A stretch of DNA of 17,467 nt from Spirochaetaceae bacterium (GTDB lineage: Bacteria > Spirochaetota > Spirochaetia > Treponematales > Rectinemataceae), in contig DMNL01000081.1 of the NCBI GenBank assembly GCA_003452735.1, positions 1 to 17,467 of the forward strand, in the 5' to 3' direction. The translations under genes were made by a program, and so were the position numbers. Below the pieces are notes generated by a model, which did no database searches, was not told the origin of the DNA, and worked only from the letters and a program-made list of their open reading frames with translations. Each line of letters starts with the position of its first letter. Position 1 is the first letter of the stretch. Below, piece after piece: positions 1-6,818 of this stretch.

Positions 1-188
1 GCGTCATAAGGGAAAGGCACCGCCCGTTCGACCATGCCGGATATTCCGAGAAACAAAAAGGCGAAAACCACTTTCCAAAAATTGACAGCCAGTGCGCCAA
101 CTTTCTTGGAGGCGGTCTCGAAGAATATCGCCGAAAAAGCCCAACAAACCGCGGTCCCAAATGCGGCAAGAAGTGCAAATCTCTCCAT
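1..188 (-). CDS. DMT/EamA-family membrane transporter, N-terminal part (runs off the window)
   Basis: The reverse strand encodes 62 residues from an ATG at 188-186 to the window edge without a stop. The peptide begins MERFALLAAFGTAVCWAFSA and continues with a basic stretch (ETASKKVGA) and a second hydrophobic segment (NFWKVVFAFLFLGISG). This is the first two transmembrane helices of a drug/metabolite transporter of the EamA type, with the usual Trp-Ala-hydrophobic first helix. The full family protein has about ten helices, so only about a fifth is visible and the substrate cannot be guessed. No Shine-Dalgarno precedes the ATG. A -10-like TAGAAT lies at 202-197, eight bases before the start codon. 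The gene is divergent from the kinase-like gene at 359. The family call is fairly sure; the exact start is less so. Confidence 0.7.
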   Translation of the reverse strand, partial: MERFALLAAFGTAVCWAFSAIFFETASKKVGALAVNFWKVVFAFLFLGISGMVERAVPFPYD

Positions 189-309
189 CAGTTGGTATTC
201 TAACCAAAGGATTCCTTTTATAAAAGGGGCTTTTATAGAAGGGGATCTGGAGGATTCAATATTGGCAACGCTATACCAAGCAGAAAATGCTGCGGTCTAT
301 GAAATTCGT

Positions 310-338
310 TTGACCCGAGGCCTAACTTGGGTTATGCT
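310..338 (+). promoter_or_regulatory. Predicted sigma-70-type promoter of the kinase-like/rRNA methyltransferase unit
   Basis: TTGACC (310-315) and TATGCT (333-338) are separated by 17 bases. Transcription would start near 345, just before a strong ribosome binding site AGGGAGGTG (346-354) that ends four bases before the ATG at 359. The leader would be about 14 bases. Spacing and -35 match are good and the -10 matches four of six positions. This is a reading by eye. Confidence 0.5.
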
Positions 339-358
339 TTTTTATAGGGAGGTGTAAT

Positions 359-1180
359 ATGGCAGTGATAGCAATTTCTCGCGAGCTGGCTTCTTATGGC
401 GAAGAGACGGCTCAAGAGCTTTCAAAGCTCAATGGATATAAGATCGTCGATAGGGAGCATATCGAAGCGGCTCTTTCGGCGATGGGAATAGATGTGGAAA
501 AGCAGGCTCGATACGACGAGAAAAATCCTGGTTTCTGGGCTTCGCTTTCTCAGCAGAGGGATGAATACCTGCATTTTCTCACCCAAACCGTCTATGAAAC
601 AGCGCTAGAAAATAATTGTATCTTTATTGGGCGAGGGGCTCATGTAATTCTACGCGGTATCAAGAATCTGATAAGCATCCGAATTGGCGCTTCCAAAACA
701 GTTAGAATCGAGAGAGTGCGCAAAGCACAGAATATAGATTCGCGCCATGCCCTTCAGATAATCGAGAGCAGCGATCATGATCGAGCTGGTTTTCATAAGT
801 ACTTTTTTTCCGTGGACTGGTACAATCCTTCGGAATATGACATGACTTTGACAACCGATCGCTTCGATCCAATCCATGCCGCTTCGGCGATCGATGCCTT
901 TAGAATGTCCTTTATAACCGAAGATAGAGAAAAAGAAGCTCAGGCAAAGCTTAAAGATCTATTGCTTGGAGCAAAAATAGTGACAGAGATCACCTACAAT
1001 CGAAAAATCCCTATTCATTTCCTTGAGGCAGCGGTGGACCGCGGTGTTGTGGTGCTCCATGGAGTATCGAATAGCCGTGCTACTGTAGACAGCGCTGTTG
1101 CTACAGCGAATCTCGTGCCAGGCGTTAAACAGGTAGAGAGCGCTATTCAGCTAGTCCAGGAATTTACTGTTATTCCGTGA
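359..1180 (+). CDS. Cytidylate-kinase-like protein with C-terminal BON domain
   Basis: 273 residues. Residues 1 to about 190 match the cytidylate kinase-like family (Pfam Cytidylate_kin2): it opens MAVIAISRELASYGEETAQ where a true kinase has a GxxxxGK P-loop, followed by the 'K.VDREHIE' segment, the FIGRGAH strand (about residue 88) and an Arg-rich lid region (RIERVRKAQ). Residues about 203-270 look like a BON domain (VDRGVVVLHGVSNSRATVDS, then VPGVKQVES), a module usually linked to membranes or ligand binding. There is no signal peptide, so it is probably cytoplasmic. Nucleotide phosphorylation is family-level knowledge; with a degenerate P-loop, activity and substrate are uncertain and it should not be taken as the housekeeping Cmk. 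It has its own promoter and a strong Shine-Dalgarno, and the rRNA methyltransferase gene follows after 51 bases, probably in the same transcript. Confidence 0.8.
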   Translation: MAVIAISRELASYGEETAQELSKLNGYKIVDREHIEAALSAMGIDVEKQARYDEKNPGFWASLSQQRDEYLHFLTQTVYETALENNCIFIGRGAHVILRGIKNLISIRIGASKTVRIERVRKAQNIDSRHALQIIESSDHDRAGFHKYFFSVDWYNPSEYDMTLTTDRFDPIHAASAIDAFRMSFITEDREKEAQAKLKDLLLGAKIVTEITYNRKIPIHFLEAAVDRGVVVLHGVSNSRATVDSAVATANLVPGVKQVESAIQLVQEFTVIP

Positions 1181-1231
1181 TCGATACATAATGAATAGAA
1201 CCCGATATGCAATCTTTTGTGAGGATGGTGC

Positions 1232-1975
1232 GTGAAGTATCTGACATCATTTCATGCAATTCTAGAGACTCTCAAAGCCGAGAATTCGCGGTGCAGCCTC
1301 TATATAACGGAAAATGCTCAAAGGCGAGGTCCCCGGATACGAGAGATTCTCGATGAAGCTCTATCGCGTAACATTTCGATCCAATATGTGTCTGAATCGA
1401 GGCTTGAGGAGATGTCGAAAGATCAGCGTGGAGCCATTCTTGCGCTCGATGAAGTTCTTAAGGGAAAGCCTTCCCTAAAAGCTCTGTGTGATCGAGTCTC
1501 TGAGCCGGAGCCGAGCCTTGTTTTGGTGCTAGACCATATCGAAGACCCTCAAAACCTGGGGGCTATCCTGAGATCCGCCGATGCCTTCAATGTAGATGCC
1601 GTTATCATGCCGGAACGGCGTACTTCTCCGATCTCCAATGCCGTGGCCAGGGCATCGGCGGGTGCCATCGCATGGGTTCCCATTTTGCGCGTGAGCAATC
1701 TCAGATCGGCTATCGATACTCTCAAGAAAGCAGGCTATTGGGTGTATGCCGCAGATATGGGCGGTAAGCCGCTTGTGAGCGCTGGCATGGCACAAAAAGC
1801 CGTGATCATTCTTGGCAATGAAGGACGTGGAGTCTCGGAAATACTTAGAAAGGTAGCTGACGATATTATCTCGATTCCCATGCAAGGGCATGTCGAATCT
1901 TTGAATGTCTCTGTATCTGCGGCAATTCTTATGTATGAGTTTTGGCGCTCAAACTCTGGTTCCTCGAATATTTGA
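1232..1975 (+). CDS. rlmB: TrmH/SpoU-family 23S rRNA 2'-O-ribose methyltransferase (RlmB-like)
   Basis: 247 residues from a GTG at 1232, with GAGG (1221-1224) seven bases upstream as Shine-Dalgarno. The order is typical of RlmB: a small N-terminal RNA-binding domain (residues 1 to about 75, opening MKYLTSFHAILETLK), then the knotted SPOUT domain with motif 1 (DHIEDPQNLGAILRSADAF, Asn108 and Arg114), motif 2 (ILGNEGRGVSE, 194-203) and motif 3 (SLNVSVSAAILMYE, from 223). These residues form the S-adenosylmethionine knot and active site. RlmB methylates G2251 of 23S rRNA, and length and domain order fit, but the specificity of TrmH paralogues cannot be fixed from sequence alone. It lies 51 bases after the kinase-like gene on the same strand and ends in a convergent gap before pyrBI. 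Confidence 0.85.
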   Translation: MKYLTSFHAILETLKAENSRCSLYITENAQRRGPRIREILDEALSRNISIQYVSESRLEEMSKDQRGAILALDEVLKGKPSLKALCDRVSEPEPSLVLVLDHIEDPQNLGAILRSADAFNVDAVIMPERRTSPISNAVARASAGAIAWVPILRVSNLRSAIDTLKKAGYWVYAADMGGKPLVSAGMAQKAVIILGNEGRGVSEILRKVADDIISIPMQGHVESLNVSVSAAILMYEFWRSNSGSSNI

Positions 1976-2013
1976 GATCGAACATAAGAATTATAGGATT
2001 CGACAAATAACAT

Positions 2014-2075
2014 CTGACAAAGAAAATTTAATATAGAAAACCTGATTTGGTCTTAATACCAAGCCCTTTGTCCAG
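2014..2075. terminator. Nested inverted repeat between convergent genes, possible two-way terminator
   Basis: Outer arms CTGACAAAG (2014-2022) and CTTTGTCCAG (2066-2075) pair over nine base pairs with one bulged C. Inside lies a second stem, TTGGT (2047-2051) with ACCAA (2058-2062), around a six-base loop. On the minus strand the inner stem is followed after a few bases by TTTT. The 128-base gap lies between the ends of rlmB (+) and pyrBI (-), so a structure serving both strands makes sense. The inner stem is weak and the U-tract short, hence modest confidence. Confidence 0.35.
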
Positions 2076-2103
2076 AGAATATATCGATAGTTATCAAAGT
2101 CAA

Positions 2104-3681
2104 TCAGATATCCCAGATATCCCTGAATTTGTGCTCGCGTTCGCAGTACTTACAGACAAATGTCGTTTCGCCCTTTCGGATGAATTCGGTGGGGACACCC
2201 TCGTGGTGTGCCGGATATGAGATGCAGTTTTCGTTCTTGCATGAGATTTCGTCGAAGTTATAGATACGGGGCGGCATGGATAGGCGGTACTTCTTGGCTA
2301 CATGAGCATGACGTATGAGATTGAGCGTGCAGCCTGGAGCGATCGCCGCAAGTTTTTTCAAGTCTTTTTCGCCAAAACTTATTATATCCGGAAGAGAAAT
2401 GATGCCCTTATAGATTCCTTCGCGGTTGGAATGATAGACACCATGGCTGGAACGAACATCGAGCTTGAGAATTTTGCGCACAGCATCGATAGTATCCCAG
2501 ATTTCGCCTATAGGAGCTCCCCTTGCAATATGATCGATGACGATTCCTTCCTCGACAGGCTTTATTCCGACCTTGTATTCAGGCTTGGCCGTCTCTTGGA
2601 TCGGTGCTTCATGTACAAAGTCGTCGATGAATTCGCGTGGCTTGGCATGTTCACCTTCGAAATCCTCTCCAATGCGGCCCGATAGCATGGCAATCTCGAT
2701 TATGCGTGTCCAATAGCCGTTGATAGATTGGCTATCCCAGCCATTTAGAGGTAGATCATCGAGGAAAAATGGTATTGTCGGGAAGTTGCGATCGCGTGGC
2801 AAGGGGTGATAGAAGCGGCAGCCTTCGGGCAGTCGACCGAGATAGTCTTTCTTGAAAGTGACCGATTGGCGCAAATAAGGAGCTCGCTCGAGTACAGCTT
2901 CGCCCATGCGCTCCAGTTGAAGGCGAGTGAAGTACCAGATGGGCGCTACCTTGTCCTGTGCGAGGTACTCATCTATGGATTCGAAAGTGCGGACTTGAAA
3001 ACCATTCGACCTCATTTTTTCTACATAATGTGAAGGCATGGACAACAATGGGGGCGCTATGAGGTCTACTTCGACTTCCTTGAATATTCTGAGACCATCT
3101 GCCTTGGAGTGCACGGTTCTTCCATGATAGAGGTCGCCCACCATAGCCACGTGTATATGTTCTTCTTTCCAATTGAGCTGTTCTAGAAAAGAGAATTCGT
3201 CCAGAAACTCTTGAGTCGGATGCTCGTGCTTGCCATCGCCAGCATTTATAAAAGAAGGCTTGGGTTTCTCTGTTATATGGGCATATTCTGTAAATGCCTG
3301 ATCGAGCCAGGTGCAGACGCCTTCGAGAGTTGTGCGAAGTATGAAACAAGACTCATCGGAGTAGCCAAAGAGCATCTTGATAGCATCGGTTATAGACTCG
3401 TTCTTATTGAAGGAGCTTGTTGCGGCGTCGAAGACATTGACCCGAGCACCCAGGAATTTGCCTGCATTTCTAAAGGATTCGCGGGTCCGTGTAGAGTTTT
3501 CCATAAAAATCAAGTACACCTGATAATCCTTATCATTGATCCGGAACTTCTCTACATCGTCACCAGCTCGCGCGGTTTCTTTCAATTCTCGAGCCTTGCG
3601 GTATAGATAGAGTTGTTCATCCAGCGATAGATCGTTTACGACCGAAATAGATCTGCCTTTGAAAGGACCATTACAGGTCAT
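2104..3681 (-). CDS. pyrBI: Aspartate carbamoyltransferase, fused catalytic (PyrB) and regulatory (PyrI) chains
   Basis: 525 residues. It makes carbamoyl-aspartate from carbamoyl phosphate and aspartate, the committed step of pyrimidine synthesis. Residues 1 to about 350 are the catalytic chain, with the carbamoyl phosphate loop STRTR (63-67), a swinging-loop Lys93 (SFNKNES), Arg116, HPTQ (154-157), Arg188, Arg253-x-Gln255 and HPLPR (292-296), all expected active-site positions. Residues about 365-525 are the regulatory chain: GIVIDHIARG near 379, then zinc ligands Cys481, Cys486, Cys510 and Cys513. Their C-x4-C-x23-C-x2-C spacing is the same as in E. coli PyrI. The fusion is known in Treponema and Thermotoga. 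The ATG lies inside the end of the upstream methyltransferase gene (11-base overlap), and AGGAGG (3693-3688) sits six bases before it, so translation is probably coupled. The catalytic and zinc sites are intact, which suggests feedback control by nucleotides is kept. Confidence 0.95.
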   Translation of the reverse strand: MTCNGPFKGRSISVVNDLSLDEQLYLYRKARELKETARAGDDVEKFRINDKDYQVYLIFMENSTRTRESFRNAGKFLGARVNVFDAATSSFNKNESITDAIKMLFGYSDESCFILRTTLEGVCTWLDQAFTEYAHITEKPKPSFINAGDGKHEHPTQEFLDEFSFLEQLNWKEEHIHVAMVGDLYHGRTVHSKADGLRIFKEVEVDLIAPPLLSMPSHYVEKMRSNGFQVRTFESIDEYLAQDKVAPIWYFTRLQLERMGEAVLERAPYLRQSVTFKKDYLGRLPEGCRFYHPLPRDRNFPTIPFFLDDLPLNGWDSQSINGYWTRIIEIAMLSGRIGEDFEGEHAKPREFIDDFVHEAPIQETAKPEYKVGIKPVEEGIVIDHIARGAPIGEIWDTIDAVRKILKLDVRSSHGVYHSNREGIYKGIISLPDIISFGEKDLKKLAAIAPGCTLNLIRHAHVAKKYRLSMPPRIYNFDEISCKNENCISYPAHHEGVPTEFIRKGETTFVCKYCEREHKFRDIWDI

Positions 3682-4843
3682 GTTTAGCCTCCTTTTTTAG
3701 ATGGACGGCCGCTTCGAGCCTTCCCGTCTGAGGATAGAAGTCATAAAGTGTCATATTTTCGAGCTGCCAGCCTTTTTGAAAGAGGTCTCGCAGATCGCGT
3801 GCAAGGCTTGCAAGATCGCAGCTGATATAGAGAAGTGCTGGAGCATCCACAAAAGAAAGCCACGTGCGCACCTGCGGTGCCATTCCAGTTCGCGGCGGGT
3901 CGGCAACGATATAATCGAAGGATAGGTCGGTCGGAGTTTTTTCTGTCCAATGCTCCACCGTGGTGCACGAAAACTCGATCTTTGCCTTTGTCGATTCGAG
4001 GTTCATTCGAGCAGCTTCCAAAGAAGCAGCTTCGCTTTCGACACAATCTATCGCTTCGAATCTTTCCGCCAGGAATAGCGAAAAAAGGCCGGCGCCGCAA
4101 TAGAGGTCGAGAGCTCGATTTCCCTTTAACGGTGCGACTTCCCGTTCAATTAGCTTTTCGAGCATTGAGATATTGCTCTGAAAAAAGCTTGCAAGCGAGA
4201 ACTTCAATTCCTTACCGGCTACTTTTGCCTTTCCAAAGCCATCTCTTCCTTCAATGTACAGTCGATCCTCCTGGCCGAAAACTACAAAGCGAGGTCTGTC
4301 GCCGATCAGGGCGGACAGGGCGCGATAGGGATGGGCTTTTCGATTTTCCGAGATCAGCCAGCGCTCGATAATTGGAACGAGGGCAGGACAATGAGATGCC
4401 CTTACGCTCTCGTGTGAGCCAGTCTTTGCAAAACCGAGGCCTCCATCTCCACAGGCATGGATCTGGGCGCGATTGCGATAATGGTAGCTTTCTCCTGTGA
4501 TGATTTGAAGCTCTCCGGGATCAAAGCCTCCGATACGGATAAAGGTCCCTTGAGCCGCTTGTTTTTTGAGCAATGCTTGGTATTCATACCCAATATGCTG
4601 AAGAGTACATCCGCCGCAGTCGCCAAAATGAGGGCAAAAAGGTTCCACCCGATAAGGGGAGGATTCTTCTATATCGATGAGTCTTGCTCTCGAAAAGCTA
4701 GAATGTTCTTCGATTATTTCTGCAAGCGCTGTCTCGCCTGGAATTGCGAAAGGCAAGAAAACTGCTTTTCCTTCTGAAAAAGCGATACCCTCACCGTTTG
4801 AAGAGAGTTTTTCAACCCTAAGGGTGAGCGTATCAGCGCACAT
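3671..4843 (-). CDS. TRAM-domain, Fe-S RNA (uracil-C5) methyltransferase, RlmD/TrmA superfamily
   Basis: 390 residues. The N-terminal TRAM domain (about 1-60, VEKLSSNGEGIAF) is a small RNA-binding barrel. Cys70, Cys76, Cys79 and Cys152 fit the four ligands of the [4Fe-4S] cluster of RlmD (RumA). The Rossmann methyltransferase domain has LDLYCGAGLFSLFLAE (245-260) for S-adenosylmethionine, DPPRTGM (315-321), the nucleophile Cys342 in YISCDLASLARDL, and Glu377 in the 'TG.LE' context as likely base. It methylates C5 of a uridine in 23S rRNA or tRNA; which site cannot be told, because spirochaete members do not map cleanly to RlmC or RlmD. It is somewhat shorter than E. coli RlmD. The start has no clear Shine-Dalgarno and is divergent from the ribonuclease gene at 4901. 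The 3' end overlaps the start of pyrBI. Confidence 0.88.
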   Translation of the reverse strand: MCADTLTLRVEKLSSNGEGIAFSEGKAVFLPFAIPGETALAEIIEEHSSFSRARLIDIEESSPYRVEPFCPHFGDCGGCTLQHIGYEYQALLKKQAAQGTFIRIGGFDPGELQIITGESYHYRNRAQIHACGDGGLGFAKTGSHESVRASHCPALVPIIERWLISENRKAHPYRALSALIGDRPRFVVFGQEDRLYIEGRDGFGKAKVAGKELKFSLASFFQSNISMLEKLIEREVAPLKGNRALDLYCGAGLFSLFLAERFEAIDCVESEAASLEAARMNLESTKAKIEFSCTTVEHWTEKTPTDLSFDYIVADPPRTGMAPQVRTWLSFVDAPALLYISCDLASLARDLRDLFQKGWQLENMTLYDFYPQTGRLEAAVHLKKEAKHDL

Positions 4844-4854
4844 GAGCCTGTACT

Positions 4855-4883
4855 AATGTATCGAATTGCGGACTTTTTCGCAA
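4855..4883 (-). promoter_or_regulatory. Predicted promoter of the RNA methyltransferase/pyrBI unit
   Basis: On the minus strand TTGCGA (4883-4878) and TACATT (4860-4855) are separated by 17 bases. The start site would fall near 4848, about five bases before the ATG at 4843, so the leader is too short for a Shine-Dalgarno and none is present. The -35 box is one arm of the inverted repeat TTGCG/CGCAA (4866-4870 and 4879-4883). Confidence 0.4.
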
Positions 4884-4894
4884 CAGGTTATAGT
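4866..4894 (+). promoter_or_regulatory. Predicted promoter of the beta-CASP ribonuclease gene, leaderless geometry
   Basis: TTGCGG (4866-4871) and TATAGT (4889-4894) are separated by 17 bases. The expected start of transcription is position 4901, which is the A of the ATG chosen for the gene. The -35 box overlaps the other arm of the inverted repeat used by the opposing promoter, so the two polymerase sites cannot easily be occupied together. Confidence 0.45.
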
Positions 4895-4900
4895 GAAGGC

Positions 4901-6322
4901 ATGAGCATCAGTATTTGTTCACTTGGAGCGGCTGAGGAGGTTACTGGTTCGAAGCACCTTCTAGAAGTAGATTCTACAAGGATTCTCATAGACTGTGGAG
5001 CTTTTCAAGGGAAAAGAGCTAAAGCGGATAACAAGAACAGGGCTTTGCTTGGAGATGATATAGAGGCTTCATCTATCGATGCCTTAGTGCTTACTCATGC
5101 GCATTACGATCATTGCGGGCTTGTGCCCTATTTGGCAAAAAAGGGTTTCACTGGCAACATCTACGCAACATCGGCCACGAGAGATCTCGCAAACTTGATT
5201 ATGAGCGATTCCGCACACATTCAAGCGAGAGATGCAGATTATCTTTCCAGACAGGCGGAGAAAAGGCACGAGAAATTCGACTGGAAGCCTTTGTATGACG
5301 ACTTCGACGTTATACGCGCGATGGATCAGTTTGTAACGGTCAGCTATCATAGGCCTATATCTATAGCTGATGGAATACAAGTAGAATTTCTCGATGCAGG
5401 TCATATTCTAGGATCGACTTTTGCGCGAATTACAGCAAAGGACAAGGCTGGGAATGTAGCTATTCTTGGTTTTTCCGGAGATTTGGGGCGCAAAGGCAAG
5501 CCAATAATCAAGGATCCCGAATGCCTCGATAAAATAGATTTTCTCATTCTAGATAGCACCTATGGAAATCGTCTTCATGAATCCACAATGGATGCTCTTC
5601 GACACCTCGAAGATGTCGTTAATAGGACTGCTGAAAGGCGAGGCAAGCTCATCATTCCAGCTTTTGCAGTGGAGCGCACACAGGAGCTGATCTTTTGCCT
5701 TCATCTTTTGCACGATCAGGGTAGGATACCCGATATTCCGATATGGGTGGATTCGCCCATGGCTCTCAATGCGACAAGTATCTTTGCAATACATCCAGAA
5801 TGCTACGATAAGGAGACTTACGATCTTTTTACGACCCATGCCAAGAATCCCTTTGGTTTTTCGGCCCTTAATTTTTCCCGATCCGTGGAGGATTCCAAGG
5901 CTCTCAATCAGGCTAAGGGTCCGCTCATAATCATTTCTGCCGATGGCATGTGCGAATTTGGACGGATTCAACATCATCTGATGCATGGACTCGGTGATTC
6001 TGCGAATACCGTGCTCATCGTGGGATACATGGCTGAGGGAACATTAGGCAGACGACTCAGAGATGGCGCAAAAGAGGTGCGTATTCAGAGCGATTGGTTT
6101 CAAGTTCGCGCAAATATCGAAGAAATCGATGCCTTTTCTGCGCATGCCGATTGGAAAGAGACTGTAGAATGGCTCGATTGTATCGAAAAAGAGCGCCTAA
6201 AGGGGACCTTTCTTGTACATGGCGAACCAGAGGCACTCATGGCAATGCAGGGCCATCTGCAAGATGCTGGCCTAAAGGATATCGAGATTGCGAAAATGGG
6301 TGTTATCTACAAGATATCCTAA
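4901..6322 (+). CDS. Metallo-beta-lactamase/beta-CASP ribonuclease (YSH1/CPSF73-like)
   Basis: 473 residues from the ATG at 4901. A longer reading from 4856 adds 15 residues, but family proteins begin at the 'ISICSLGAAEEVTGS' strand and a -10 element lies between the two ATGs, so the shorter form is preferred. The metallo-beta-lactamase half carries THAHYDH (65-71), His168 (DAGHILGS) and Asp194 (FSGDLGR), which bind two zinc ions. The beta-CASP insert follows (about 205-400: DSTYGNR, PAFAVERTQELI, VDSPMA), then His415 (SAHADW) and His440 (VHGE). This is the full active-site set of RNA-processing nucleases such as the Thermus enzyme TTHA0252. The likely role is cytoplasmic endo/exonucleolytic RNA processing or decay. 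It is convergent with rpiB, and the last four bases of the two genes overlap. Confidence 0.92.
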   Translation: MSISICSLGAAEEVTGSKHLLEVDSTRILIDCGAFQGKRAKADNKNRALLGDDIEASSIDALVLTHAHYDHCGLVPYLAKKGFTGNIYATSATRDLANLIMSDSAHIQARDADYLSRQAEKRHEKFDWKPLYDDFDVIRAMDQFVTVSYHRPISIADGIQVEFLDAGHILGSTFARITAKDKAGNVAILGFSGDLGRKGKPIIKDPECLDKIDFLILDSTYGNRLHESTMDALRHLEDVVNRTAERRGKLIIPAFAVERTQELIFCLHLLHDQGRIPDIPIWVDSPMALNATSIFAIHPECYDKETYDLFTTHAKNPFGFSALNFSRSVEDSKALNQAKGPLIIISADGMCEFGRIQHHLMHGLGDSANTVLIVGYMAEGTLGRRLRDGAKEVRIQSDWFQVRANIEEIDAFSAHADWKETVEWLDCIEKERLKGTFLVHGEPEALMAMQGHLQDAGLKDIEIAKMGVIYKIS

Positions 6323-6750
6323 ATCTTATCAAGTTTTGAGACTCTTTCTGCGTGGCGCCCTCCCTGGAATTCTGCATGCAAGAAGACACTCAAGAGTTCC
6401 TCGATGGGCTCTTTGTAATCCACACGGCCGCCAAAAGCGAGGAAATTGGCATTATTGTGCTCTTTTGCCATGCGAGCGGTATAGCTATCATGAATAAGTG
6501 CGCAGCGAATACCTTTGAATCTATTGGCGGCAATCGATATGCCAATGCCTGTACCACAGCATACTATGCCCAAATCGTAACTGCCCCCAAAATATTCTTT
6601 TACGGCCAGGGCTGCCTGATCTGGATAATCGACACGATCTTCGGTATCGACACCGAGATTGACAACTTGGTGCCCCTGGCTTTCGAGCCAGCGCAAGAGA
6701 TGGAATTTTAGCGCTACAGCGCCATGATCGTTGGCTATCAAGATTTTCAT
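6319..6750 (-). CDS. rpiB: Ribose-5-phosphate isomerase B
   Basis: 143 residues, the usual length for RpiB/LacAB isomerases. It opens KILIANDHGA (Asp8, His9), has the catalytic Cys65 and Thr67 in IVCCGTGIGISIAANR, then His98 in the segment KEHNNANFLAFGGR, and ends with FQGGRHAERV, whose basic residues hold the phosphate. RpiB interconverts ribose 5-phosphate and ribulose 5-phosphate; relatives act on allose or galactose 6-phosphate, so another pentose or hexose phosphate is possible. It follows mtnP after 68 bases on the same strand and has its own promoter candidate. No Shine-Dalgarno precedes the ATG. Its stop codon lies within the stop of the convergent ribonuclease gene. Confidence 0.95.
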   Translation of the reverse strand: MKILIANDHGAVALKFHLLRWLESQGHQVVNLGVDTEDRVDYPDQAALAVKEYFGGSYDLGIVCCGTGIGISIAANRFKGIRCALIHDSYTARMAKEHNNANFLAFGGRVDYKEPIEELLSVFLHAEFQGGRHAERVSKLDKI

Positions 6751-6756
6751 GAGGAC

Positions 6757-6785
6757 AGAGTAATTGGCAAGGCTAATAGGGTCAA
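6757..6785 (-). promoter_or_regulatory. Possible promoter of rpiB, leaderless geometry
   Basis: TTGACC (6785-6780) is followed after 17 bases by TACTCT (6762-6757), and six bases later by the ATG at 6750. The -35 is good and the -10 poor (three of six). A weak stem TGGGC (6788-6792)/GCCCA (6808-6812) lies between the end of mtnP and this site. Confidence 0.3.
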
Positions 6786-6818
6786 GCTGGGCTGCTTACA
6801 TCTAGTTGCCCATAGACT

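Noticed and set aside
4..207. Minus-strand frame of 67 codons at the window start
   Set aside because: It is a shifted frame over the EamA transporter N-terminus, with Arg/Gly-rich low-similarity sequence.
34..357. Plus-strand reading frame of 107 codons across the first gap
   Set aside because: It lies opposite the EamA start and across the promoter of the next gene. Its protein has no family features, while the reverse frame at 1-188 shows clear membrane helices.
3835..4371. Plus-strand frame of 178 codons
   Set aside because: It is antisense to the RNA methyltransferase, whose motifs are complete. The predicted peptide is Arg/Pro/Ser-rich with no recognisable domain.
4856..4900. Fifteen-residue N-terminal extension of the ribonuclease
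   Set aside because: Family proteins begin at the strand encoded from 4901, and a -10 element at 4889-4894 lies inside the extension.
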